Source: Streptomyces sp. NBC_01317
GTDB taxonomy: Bacteria > Actinomycetota > Actinomycetes > Streptomycetales > Streptomycetaceae
DNA length: 64,000 nucleotides
Assembly: GCF_035961655.1 (NCBI RefSeq)
Contig: NZ_CP108393.1
Coordinates: forward strand, 1,240,001 to 1,304,000
Direction: 5' to 3'
The first letter of the stretch is position 1. Each line of letters begins with the position of its first letter. This document shows, piece by piece, positions 35,037 to 43,688 of this stretch. The translations under genes were made by a program, and so were the position numbers. Under the pieces are notes generated by a model, which worked only from the letters and a program-made list of their open reading frames with translations, did not search any database and was not told where the DNA came from.

Positions 35037-37390
35037 TTCTTGCTCCGTTCGGTGGTGTCGTCGGCGGTGGAACGCCCGCGCTGGTTGGTGCTCCTGTTGA
35101 TCCCCTGGGCGTAGGCCGCCAGCACGTCGGAGACCTGCCGGGAGTCGCGGCGGCGGGGCGCGGGCCGGGAAGTCGTGGCACCGGGACGCTGTTCCGTGCC
35201 GTCCCGTTTGCCCAGAGTGGGCCACTGCTGCGGGGTGTTGCGCTGCCGCAGGGGCAGCCCCGAGGGGCTGACCCCGGCGATGCGCGACACCGGCTCGTCG
35301 CGTACCGAGAACCGGGGCGGTGCGGTGACGGGCTCGCGGACGCCGACACCTGGTGGGCCACCGCGGCCCCCGTTGCCTCCGGCCGCGGGCCGGGCGACCG
35401 GCGGGGGCGCCTCGTGCCGCACACCGTTGGTACGGCTGTCGGTACGGCTGCCGTCGGTACGGTCCCCGCCGGGCGTGCTCCCCGGCTGCGGGACGGTCTT
35501 CCGAGGGGCCGGGGCCAGTACGGTGACGGGGAGGGCGACCTCGGCGATGGTGCCGGGACCGGACGAGTCGCACAGCTCCACGACGATGCCGTGGCGCGCG
35601 GCGAGCCGTGCCACCACGTGCAGACCCATGGACCGTACGTCTCCGATGCCCGTCCGCGGCTCGCGCAGCGCGGCGTTGTAGCGCGCGCGGCGCTCCGCGG
35701 TGATACCCACGCCCTCGTCCACGATCTGGACGACGGCCCGGTCCCACAGCCGCCATACGGCGACCCCGACCGGCTTGTCGGGCGGCGAGAACCGGGTCGC
35801 GTTGTCGAGGAGTTCGGCCAGGATGTGCGCCACGTCGTGCACGGCGCGGGCGGCGATGCCGATCTCCGCGTCCACCACTCCGAGCGACACCCGGTCGAAG
35901 CGCTCGATCTGCTGGGCCGCGGCCATGATGACACTGGAGCAGTCGATGTCCTGCGAGCGCACCCGGGCATGTCCGTAACCACCCAGCACCAGAAGGCTGT
36001 TGGTGTTGCGTTCCATGCGGATGGCGAGGTGGTCGAGGGCGAAGAGGACCTTCATCCGCTCGGGATCGGCCTCGTCGCGCTGCACCGTGTCCAGCTCGGA
36101 CACCATGACGGTGGTCAACTGCGCGCCCCTCCGCGCGACACCGACCAGCGTCTCGGCGAACTGCTCGTGGATGTGAGCCTGTTGGGCCGCCAGCCGGACG
36201 GCTTCGTGGTGCACGGCGTTGAACGCCTCACCGACCTCGCCGATCTCGTCCGCGCCCGTGGTCCGCACCGGGTTGCCGCTCCGCAGGGCGACCTCCTCGG
36301 GGGTCGCGCCGCTCAGCGCGCCGGGCCGGGACAGTTCGGCCATGACGGCGGGCAGCCCGGTGTGGGCGACCTCGTGCGCGGCGTTCCGCAGATCGCTCAG
36401 CCGCCGGATCATGACGCGGCCCAGGCGGACGGCCAGGAAGACGGCTCCGACCAGGGTCAGCAGCACCAGGGCGATCTCGGCCCCGGCGGTCCTGACGAGC
36501 GTGGTGCGCGCGTCGGAGACCGTGGCGAGGACGGACCCGTCGATCCGCTTCTCCACCGAACGCAGCAGTGTCAGACGGTCGTTGGAGGCCTTCTGCCACT
36601 CGGCCGGAGTGACCGTGATGGCCTTGCTGGTTCCCGTACGGCCGATCTCGTCCTCAAGACGCCGGGCTTCGAACGCCTTGGCGCCGGAGAGGGTGCGCTC
36701 CAGCCAGGTCCGCCACTGGCCGGGGCCGAGGTCGAAGAGCACGCCGATCGACTCGGTGTAGCCGAGCCCGCCGGCCTCGAAGGTCCGCTGCGAGGCGGTG
36801 GTGAAGCCGCCCGCCGCCTGCGCCCTCATCACCGTGACCTGCCGCTGGGCCGAGTACTCGGCCGCCTCGGAGAGGGCGGCGGCGGCGCGGATCCGGTCCG
36901 CGATGTCGGCGTCGACCCCGTCCGCCTGCGCGATGCCGTCGCGGTAGCTGTTGAGGTCGGCGATCACGGTCCGGTACCCGAAGGCGAGGGCGGAGATGGT
37001 GCTGCCGCCGGAGCGCACCTGGGCGCGCAGCGAGGGAAGGTCGTCGACGAAGCGCGTGATCCGGTCCAGCGCGGCCTGTGCGCTGCCCGGCACCTCGGAC
37101 AGGCGGTCGGTCTGCTCGCGGAACGCGGCGACACTTCTGTCGGTCGCCTGGGAACTCTTCTGGAACGCTTCCGCGTCTCCCTGTGCGGAGACCAGAGCGG
37201 TGGCTGCCGCCCGCTCACGCTGCAACTGGTGGGTCAAGTCCCCCGCGTCGGCCGCGACTTCGACCATCTCGGTCAACCGGTCGGCCTGGAGCGCCTGGTT
37301 GGCGGCGGGCGCGAGGGCCAGTCCCGAGAAGGCGACGGCCACGGTGAGAGGCGCGGTGACGAGCAGGGCGAGACGACGGTTGATTTTCAC
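35033..37390 (-). CDS. nitrate/nitrite-sensing-domain histidine kinase (CvnA-like)
   Basis: A 785-residue membrane sensor. A first membrane helix (LALLVTAPLTVAVAFSG) at about residues 5-25 and a second (AEIALVLLTLVGAVFLAV) near 300-318 enclose an extracellular NIT domain. A HAMP region and an HATPase_c domain follow (ELLDNATRFSPP, GVGI, MGLHVVARLAARHG), then a 170-residue Pro/Arg-rich tail. There is no classical phospho-accepting H-box, as in other conservon kinases. The GTG at 37390 has GGAG 7 bases upstream. It is coupled to the roadblock gene and lies upstream of the HAAT importer, which it may sense for. Confidence 0.87.
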   Translation of the reverse strand: MKINRRLALLVTAPLTVAVAFSGLALAPAANQALQADRLTEMVEVAADAGDLTHQLQRERAAATALVSAQGDAEAFQKSSQATDRSVAAFREQTDRLSEVPGSAQAALDRITRFVDDLPSLRAQVRSGGSTISALAFGYRTVIADLNSYRDGIAQADGVDADIADRIRAAAALSEAAEYSAQRQVTVMRAQAAGGFTTASQRTFEAGGLGYTESIGVLFDLGPGQWRTWLERTLSGAKAFEARRLEDEIGRTGTSKAITVTPAEWQKASNDRLTLLRSVEKRIDGSVLATVSDARTTLVRTAGAEIALVLLTLVGAVFLAVRLGRVMIRRLSDLRNAAHEVAHTGLPAVMAELSRPGALSGATPEEVALRSGNPVRTTGADEIGEVGEAFNAVHHEAVRLAAQQAHIHEQFAETLVGVARRGAQLTTVMVSELDTVQRDEADPERMKVLFALDHLAIRMERNTNSLLVLGGYGHARVRSQDIDCSSVIMAAAQQIERFDRVSLGVVDAEIGIAARAVHDVAHILAELLDNATRFSPPDKPVGVAVWRLWDRAVVQIVDEGVGITAERRARYNAALREPRTGIGDVRSMGLHVVARLAARHGIVVELCDSSGPGTIAEVALPVTVLAPAPRKTVPQPGSTPGGDRTDGSRTDSRTNGVRHEAPPPVARPAAGGNGGRGGPPGVGVREPVTAPPRFSVRDEPVSRIAGVSPSGLPLRQRNTPQQWPTLGKRDGTEQRPGATTSRPAPRRRDSRQVSDVLAAYAQGINRSTNQRGRSTADDTTERSKK

Positions 37391-37847
37391 TGGACGGCTC
37401 CGTCGCCGGAACCGGTGCTGAGTATCAATAACATGCAGATACCTGTTTAACGGATGGTGGCGGGGGGGTCGGTGAGGACGCTGGCCCATCGTTACGGATG
37501 AGGCGGAGGGGGCCAGCGGCGCGGCATGATCCTAGGCCGTAGCCCGTGGCAACGAACGCGTGCGCGACCGAAAAACGTGTGTCCTACCCGTGGCGCGCAC
37601 GGCGAAAACCGGTCGCCGAGACCCGGATGGCGGCGGTCCCGGGGGCTAATCGGAATGACTGGAGCCGCCCGCCCGAGATCATGCCCGCCCAGTACAGCGG
37701 CGCTTTGGGGCGTGGCTGCCGACGGTTCCCGGAATGCCTACGAGCCTTCCCGCGCACCGACTTGACGGAGCATCAGTCACGCAGAGCTTCGTTGCGGAAT
37801 GGTTAGATCAGTTTCGCGGGTGACGGCCGGATTGAGCGGGCCTCCGG
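37391..37847. other. 457-base gene-free region upstream of the sensor kinase
   Basis: No credible gene. The part next to the kinase is AT-richer and holds AGTATC and GATACC arms (37421-37443) around a TGCAT core, a possible promoter/operator of the kinase operon. The rest shows nothing I can assign. Confidence 0.5.
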
Positions 37848-39614
37848 TCACTCTTGAGCGCCGGGAGCCTCCGGGTGCCGGCCTCCGCCGCGCCCTTCGC
37901 TGTGCAGCCAGCCGCGCAGCGGGGCCTTGAGCACCTTGCCGATGGAGTTGCGCGGCAGGGCCTTGATGAGTTCCAGGCGGCTCGGCTGGTACCACTCGGT
38001 CATGCCCCGGTCCGTGAGGAATTCCCGCAGCTCCCCCAGGGTCAGCGTCGGTGACTTCGGGACCACCACCGCGCAGGCCAGCTCGCCGCCCTCGCCGTCC
38101 GGGTAGCCGATCAGGGCCACTTCGGCGACCTCGGGGTGGTCCAGCAGCTCGGTCTCGACGTCGTTCACCGGAATCATGAACGTACCGCCGATACGGTCCA
38201 CCTCACGGCTGATGACGCGCAGCCCGCCCCGCCCGTCGGGGATGGCCAGGTCCCCGGTGTCGTACCAGCCGTCGTCGTGCTCGGCCACGACCCGGAGCCG
38301 TCCGCTGTCCCGGCCCAGCGTGGCGAGCGCGACCCCACCGCCCCGTACGAACAGCCGAGCGGGCTGCTCGGCACTCCACGGTCCGTCCGACGCATGCGCG
38401 CCCCCGGACGCCCCGGACCCCTCCTCGGGATCGTTCCGTCTGAAGTCCATTTCGAGGCCCGGCCCCGGGCTGCCGTCGCTGTGCGCGCCCCAGAGCGGCG
38501 GGTCGTCCCCGCGTGTCCAGGTGTGGCCCGGTACTTCCGTCATCCCCCACAGCGTCCGCAGCGGCACGCCCCAGATCCGCGGCACCGCCGACACCAGCTG
38601 GCCCGGAACGCTGGTCGCGCCGCTGAACACGAGCCGCAGCGGCGCCTTCTCGCGCGCGTTCCCGGTCGCGGTGACCAGGGCCGCCAGATAGGAGGGCGCA
38701 CCGGCGAAGACCGTGGCCTCGCTGTCGACGAGCATCTCCGGGATGTCGTGCGGCCTCCATACGTCGGACACGACAGCGGTGCCGCCCGCCAACAGCGGGA
38801 TGAGCACTCCGTACATCATCCCGAAGACGTGCGGCTGCGCCTGTGGGGTGAAGATCCGGTCGTGTGTGTCGAGCCCCTCCGCCTCGACCACGGGGAACGC
38901 GCCCGCGTGGAGGGTGTTGAAGCTGTGCAGCACCCCTTTGGGCTCACCTGAGTTGCCAGAGGTGAAGAGGACGACGGCGCCCCGGTCGGGGTCCTCGTTC
39001 GACTCGCTCACCACCATCGGGTGGCGGCGCTCCCACGGTGTCTCCTCGAAATGGCGGACGAAGTCCACCTCGCTCCCCGGGGCGCTGTCGCCCAGCACCA
39101 CGCGGTGCCGCAGGCCCGGCAGGCGGGCGGCCATCTTCGACAGCGCCTCCGCGTGCTCGGTCCCCGCCCAGCGGTCGGCCGTCACACAGACGCTCGCGCC
39201 CACCCGGGCGAGGGTCCGCTCCAGCTCGCGCGCGCCGATGGTCGGCATGACCGGCGCCACCACCGCGCCCACCCGGACGCAGGCCAGCATCAGCGCGCTC
39301 AGCTGCCACCAGTTGGGCAGCTGGATCGCGACCACGTGGCCCGGCCGCACCCCCAGCTCGTGCAGGGCGCCGGCGAAGCGCTCCACGTACCGCGCGTACT
39401 CGCTGTACGTGAGCCTGCGCATCCCCACGCCCGAGCGGTAGGCGATCATCGCGGGCGCGTCGGGAATCAGCTCCCGCCAGCGGCGCAGGTCGTCCAGCGG
39501 GCCGACGTCACGCCAGACGCCGTCCGCCCGGTACTTCCGTACCAGCTCATCGGCGGGTCGCAGGCCGAAGATCGCCGGTCCGTGGATCTCGTCGCTCACG
39601 ACTGGTTTGGCCAT
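37848..39614 (-). CDS. AMP-forming acyl-CoA ligase (cyclohexanecarboxylate-CoA ligase-like)
   Basis: A 588-residue ANL-superfamily ligase. The AMP-binding loop is LFTSGNSGEPKGVLHSF, the A5-type block TLWGMTEVPG, the ribose-binding DTGDLA, and the catalytic lysine in GKVLKAPLRG near the end. A short Gly/Ser/Ala insertion (about residues 395-415) separates conserved blocks. It activates a carboxylic acid as a CoA ester; a cyclic or medium-chain acid is likely from overall resemblance. It stands alone behind a Crp-like inverted repeat, with lysR upstream on the same strand. Confidence 0.85.
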   Translation of the reverse strand: MAKPVVSDEIHGPAIFGLRPADELVRKYRADGVWRDVGPLDDLRRWRELIPDAPAMIAYRSGVGMRRLTYSEYARYVERFAGALHELGVRPGHVVAIQLPNWWQLSALMLACVRVGAVVAPVMPTIGARELERTLARVGASVCVTADRWAGTEHAEALSKMAARLPGLRHRVVLGDSAPGSEVDFVRHFEETPWERRHPMVVSESNEDPDRGAVVLFTSGNSGEPKGVLHSFNTLHAGAFPVVEAEGLDTHDRIFTPQAQPHVFGMMYGVLIPLLAGGTAVVSDVWRPHDIPEMLVDSEATVFAGAPSYLAALVTATGNAREKAPLRLVFSGATSVPGQLVSAVPRIWGVPLRTLWGMTEVPGHTWTRGDDPPLWGAHSDGSPGPGLEMDFRRNDPEEGSGASGGAHASDGPWSAEQPARLFVRGGGVALATLGRDSGRLRVVAEHDDGWYDTGDLAIPDGRGGLRVISREVDRIGGTFMIPVNDVETELLDHPEVAEVALIGYPDGEGGELACAVVVPKSPTLTLGELREFLTDRGMTEWYQPSRLELIKALPRNSIGKVLKAPLRGWLHSEGRGGGRHPEAPGAQE

Positions 39615-39646
39615 ATAGAGGTAAACGTGGAGTACACGCCCGATAG

Positions 39647-39674
39647 GTCACATTTAACGAGTGACATAAGTCAC
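39647..39674. promoter_or_regulatory. Crp-like inverted repeats upstream of the acyl-CoA ligase gene
   Basis: Three GTGAC/GTCAC half-sites occur: GTCAC at 39647, GTGAC at 39661 and GTCAC at 39670. The pair GTGACATAAGTCAC fits the GTG-N6-GNCAC form reported for Streptomyces Crp. It lies 47-60 bases upstream of the ligase start in AT-rich DNA. Confidence 0.5.
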
Positions 39675-39692
39675 ATTCACACCACAAGCATA

Positions 39693-40607
39693 TCAACCGG
39701 TGGTGAGACCGGAGGCCGCCCGGACCAGGGAATCCAGTACGGGACGGATCAGGGGATGGTCCTCGGCCCCGCGCCGGACCGCGGCGAAGACCCGGCGCGT
39801 GGCGGCGGGACCCGCCACCGGGCGGACGACCGTGCCCTTCAGGTCCATGCCGCGCAGCGCGGACCGCGGCACCAGCGCGACCCCGGCGCCCGCGCCCGCC
39901 AGCGCGACGACGGCGTGGAAGTCGTCCGAGGAGTGCACGAGGCGCGGCTGGAACCCGGCCAGCTCGCAGGCCAGCTGCATCACGTCGTGACAGGGATTGC
40001 CCGGGTACGGGCCGATCCAGTCGCTGTCGGCCAGCTCGGCGAGGACCACGCGCGCGCTCAGGCCGAGCGGATGCGCGGCGGGCAGGACCGCGTCGAACGG
40101 CTCCGCGTACAGCGGCACGCGGAACAGCCGCAGGTCGTCCTCGCGGGGGGCGCCCCGGTACTCGACGGCGACCGCGAGATCCGCCTGGCCGTCCAGCACC
40201 ATCGGCAGGCTCTCGTCGCCCTCGGCGTCCCGTACCCGTACCCGTATGTCCGGGTGCAGCCCGGCCAGCTCCCGGAGCGCCGGCGCCAGCACCTCGGCGA
40301 TCCCGGTCGCGAACGCGGCGACGGTCACCTCCCCGGCGGCCCCACCCGCGTACGCCGCGAGCTCGGCCTCGGCGCGCTCCAGCTGGGCGAGGACGGCGTG
40401 CGCGTGCGCGAGCAGGATCTCCCCGGCAGCGGTCAGCCGCACGCCCCGACCGCTGCGGGTCAGGAGCGTGTGCCCGGTCTCCTGCTCCAGGGCGGCGAGC
40501 TGCTGCGAGACGGCGGAGGGGGTGAGGTACAGCGCGGCGCCCGCGGCGGTCACCGTGCGGTGGTCCGCCACGGCCCGCAGTATCCGTAGGCGCCGGGGGT
40601 CGATCAC
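39693..40607 (-). CDS. LysR-family transcriptional regulator
   Basis: A 304-residue LysR protein. The N-terminal helix-turn-helix is clear (IDPRRLRILRAVADHRTVTA, LYLTPSAVSQQLAALEQETG) and the periplasmic-binding-like domain follows (VTVAAFATGIAEVLAPALRE, DLAVAVEY). The GTG at 40607 was chosen because the family starts at this point; a longer frame runs into the repeat island. It precedes the acyl-CoA ligase on the same strand by 78 bases; regulation of that gene is possible but unproven. Confidence 0.88.
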   Translation of the reverse strand: MIDPRRLRILRAVADHRTVTAAGAALYLTPSAVSQQLAALEQETGHTLLTRSGRGVRLTAAGEILLAHAHAVLAQLERAEAELAAYAGGAAGEVTVAAFATGIAEVLAPALRELAGLHPDIRVRVRDAEGDESLPMVLDGQADLAVAVEYRGAPREDDLRLFRVPLYAEPFDAVLPAAHPLGLSARVVLAELADSDWIGPYPGNPCHDVMQLACELAGFQPRLVHSSDDFHAVVALAGAGAGVALVPRSALRGMDLKGTVVRPVAGPAATRRVFAAVRRGAEDHPLIRPVLDSLVRAASGLTTG

Positions 40608-40652
40608 GGGTCCTAGGTTACGGCCGCGTGGTGGTGGGCGCGGGTCACTGAT

Positions 40653-40677
40653 TGTCCTCAATCGCCGGACGGGCTGG
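40653..40677 (+). repeat. intergenic ~24-bp repeat, copy 1
   Basis: Core CCTCAATCGCCGGACGGGCT, a sequence widespread between Streptomyces genes. It forms the outer left arm of the repeat island. Confidence 0.75.
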
Positions 40678-40708
40678 GTTTGCCGTGGTGACGGGGGGCG
40701 GGGCCTGC

Positions 40709-40817
40709 GGAGGTACGTATGTCCGGACTGCATGTTTTACGGCGCCTCAGGAACCCCGAACATTCACGTTCGCCATGCGCCACAAAACACGCTTTACGTC
40801 CGGACACACGCACCTCC
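40709..40817. repeat. MITE-like hairpin element, copy A
   Basis: A 109-base element whose ends are near-perfect inverted repeats: 18 of 20 bases match between 40709-40728 and 40798-40817, with GTCCGGAC innermost. Inside lie partly complementary blocks CATGTTTTACGGCGC and GCGCCACAAAACACG. A second copy lies inverted at 41069-41185. It has no coding capacity. Confidence 0.75.
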
Positions 40818-40912
40818 TCCGACCCCACCCCCCTCACGCCGAGGGTGAGCTCAACGACCCCGCCCGCCCGGGGAGCCCCGCCTCCGCCCGGTGGACAGTG
40901 CCGCTTACCAAC

Positions 40913-40999
40913 GTCCTCAAACGCCGGACGGGCTGGAGTATGCCCCTGCCCGGTACGCAAGCGCGGCTTACCGATGTCCTCAAACGCCGGACGGGCTGG
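40913..40999 (+). repeat. intergenic ~24-bp repeat, copies 2 and 3 as a 63-bp tandem
   Basis: Two exact copies of a 24-base repeat (core CCTCAAACGCCGGACGGGCT) start at 40913 and 40976. The flanking GCTTACC is also shared, so the duplicated unit is about 63 bases. A decayed fourth copy is near 41015-41038. Confidence 0.75.
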
Positions 41000-41068
41000 A
41001 AGTGGCCCCGGTGGTCTCCAAGGCCGGACGGGCCGGGGGTTGTCTTGGACGCGGGCGTGGAAGGGGGA

Positions 41069-41185
41069 CGGGCAGGGGTCGTGTCCGGAACGTAGAGCGT
41101 GTTTTGTGTCGCGTGGCTACCGGTGAACTGAACAAGTCCCCGAACGCGACGTAAAACATGCAGTGCAGGACACGACCCCTGCCCG
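41069..41185. repeat. MITE-like hairpin element, copy B (inverted)
   Basis: A 117-base element with perfect 18-base terminal inverted repeats (41069-41086 and 41168-41185). Its interior, read on the minus strand, matches copy A (ACTGCATGTTTTACG and CACAAAACACGCT blocks). The outer arms differ in sequence from copy A, yet are self-complementary in each. Confidence 0.75.
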
Positions 41186-41237
41186 GCCCCCGGCAACAAC
41201 CCGCGCATACGCAACCGGCCCGCAGCGGGCACAACCA

Positions 41238-41261
41238 AGCCCGTCCGGCGATTGAGGACAA
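41238..41261 (-). repeat. intergenic ~24-bp repeat, copy 5 (inverted)
   Basis: Inverted counterpart of copy 1 (core CCTCAATCGCCGGACGGGCT on the minus strand), closing the repeat island 22 bases beyond the end of kbl. Confidence 0.75.
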
Positions 41262-41282
41262 GAAGCGCGACCCCGTCGCGGG

Positions 41283-42476
<1,194 letters not shown>

Positions 42477-42521
42477 AACTGACTCCAAGGAGGCGGGGCG
42501 GACCGGCGGAAGGGGGACGTC

Positions 42522-43550
42522 TCAGACGGTCCAGTCGAGAATGATCTTGCCGCTGCGGGCGGTCGCGGCCTCGTCGAAGGCCGCGTCGAAGTCCTGGTAG
42601 CCGTAGCTGCCGGTGATGACGGGGCTCAGGTCCAGGCCGCCTTCGAGGAGGACGGTCATCGCGTACCACGTCTCGTACATCTCACGGCCGTAGATGCCCT
42701 TGATCGTGATCATGGACGTGACGATCTTCGACCAGTCGACGGCGAACTCGTCGGCGGGCAGGCCGAGCATCGCGATCCGGCCGCCGTGGGTCATGTTGTC
42801 GACCATGTCCCGCACGGCCTCGGGGCGGCCCGACATCTCCAGGCCGATGTCGAAGCCCTCCTTGAGGCCGAGTTGGCGCTGTGCCTCGGCGATGCCGTGG
42901 TGCGTGACGTCCAGGGCGAGGGTGGCGCCGACCTTGCGGGCGAGTTCGAGGCGGGCCGGGCTGACGTCGGTGATCACGACGTTGCGCGCGCCGGCGTGCC
43001 GGGCGACGGCGGCGGCCATGATCCCGATGGGGCCGGCGCCGGTGATCAGGACGTCCTCGCCGACGAGCGGGAAGGAGAGCGCGGTGTGGACGGCGTTGCC
43101 GAAGGGGTCGAAGATCGCGGCGACGTCGAGGTCCACGGGGGCGCGGTGCACCCAGACGTTGGAGGCGGGCAGGGCGACGTACTCGGCGAACGCGCCGTCG
43201 CGGCCGACGCCCAGGCCGACGGTGCTGCGGCAGAGGTGGCGGCGGCCGGCGAGACAGTTGCGGCACCGGCCGCAGACGAGGTGGCCCTCGCCGCTGACGA
43301 GGTCGCCGACCGCGACGTCCTGGACGTCGGCCCCGACGGCGGCCACCTCGCCGACGAACTCGTGGCCGAGGACGCGGGGGGTGGTGACGGCGTGCTGGGC
43401 CCAGCCGTCCCAGGAGCGGATGTGCAGGTCGGTACCGCAGATGCCGGTACGGAGCACCTTGATCAGTACGTCTCCGGGGCCGGTGACCGGCTCCGGCACA
43501 TCCATGAGCCACAGCCCCGGCTCGGCCTTCTGTTTCACAAGTGCCTTCAT
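42522..43550 (-). CDS. tdh: L-threonine 3-dehydrogenase
   Basis: A 342-residue zinc-dependent alcohol dehydrogenase-type enzyme, the usual Tdh length. Catalytic zinc ligands lie in GICGTDLHI and GHEFVGEV; the structural-zinc cysteines are in [15 protein letters not shown]; the NAD loop is [16 protein letters not shown]. It oxidises threonine to 2-amino-3-ketobutyrate for Kbl. The ATG at 43550 has GGGAG upstream; the longer frame to 43655 adds unrelated residues. Confidence 0.95.
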   Translation of the reverse strand: MKALVKQKAEPGLWLMDVPEPVTGPGDVLIKVLRTGICGTDLHIRSWDGWAQHAVTTPRVLGHEFVGEVAAVGADVQDVAVGDLVSGEGHLVCGRCRNCLAGRRHLCRSTVGLGVGRDGAFAEYVALPASNVWVHRAPVDLDVAAIFDPFGNAVHTALSFPLVGEDVLITGAGPIGIMAAAVARHAGARNVVITDVSPARLELARKVGATLALDVTHHGIAEAQRQLGLKEGFDIGLEMSGRPEAVRDMVDNMTHGGRIAMLGLPADEFAVDWSKIVTSMITIKGIYGREMYETWYAMTVLLEGGLDLSPVITGSYGYQDFDAAFDEAATARSGKIILDWTV

Positions 43551-43688
43551 GGGGGTGGCTCCCGGGGTGAGGGTGGTGCTGAGCTGATCGGTGATCCGTG
43601 ATCGCTGGTCGGCGTTCACGCCCCCAATCTGCCGAGCGCGGGTCGTCCAGTCCATCGAGGATTTCTTAACCGGCCCAACAGCGCACCT

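Noticed and set aside
40913..41038. CRISPR-like repeats
   Set aside because: Only two exact copies and one decayed copy, spacers unequal, no cas genes, and the repeat is a common intergenic sequence in the genus.
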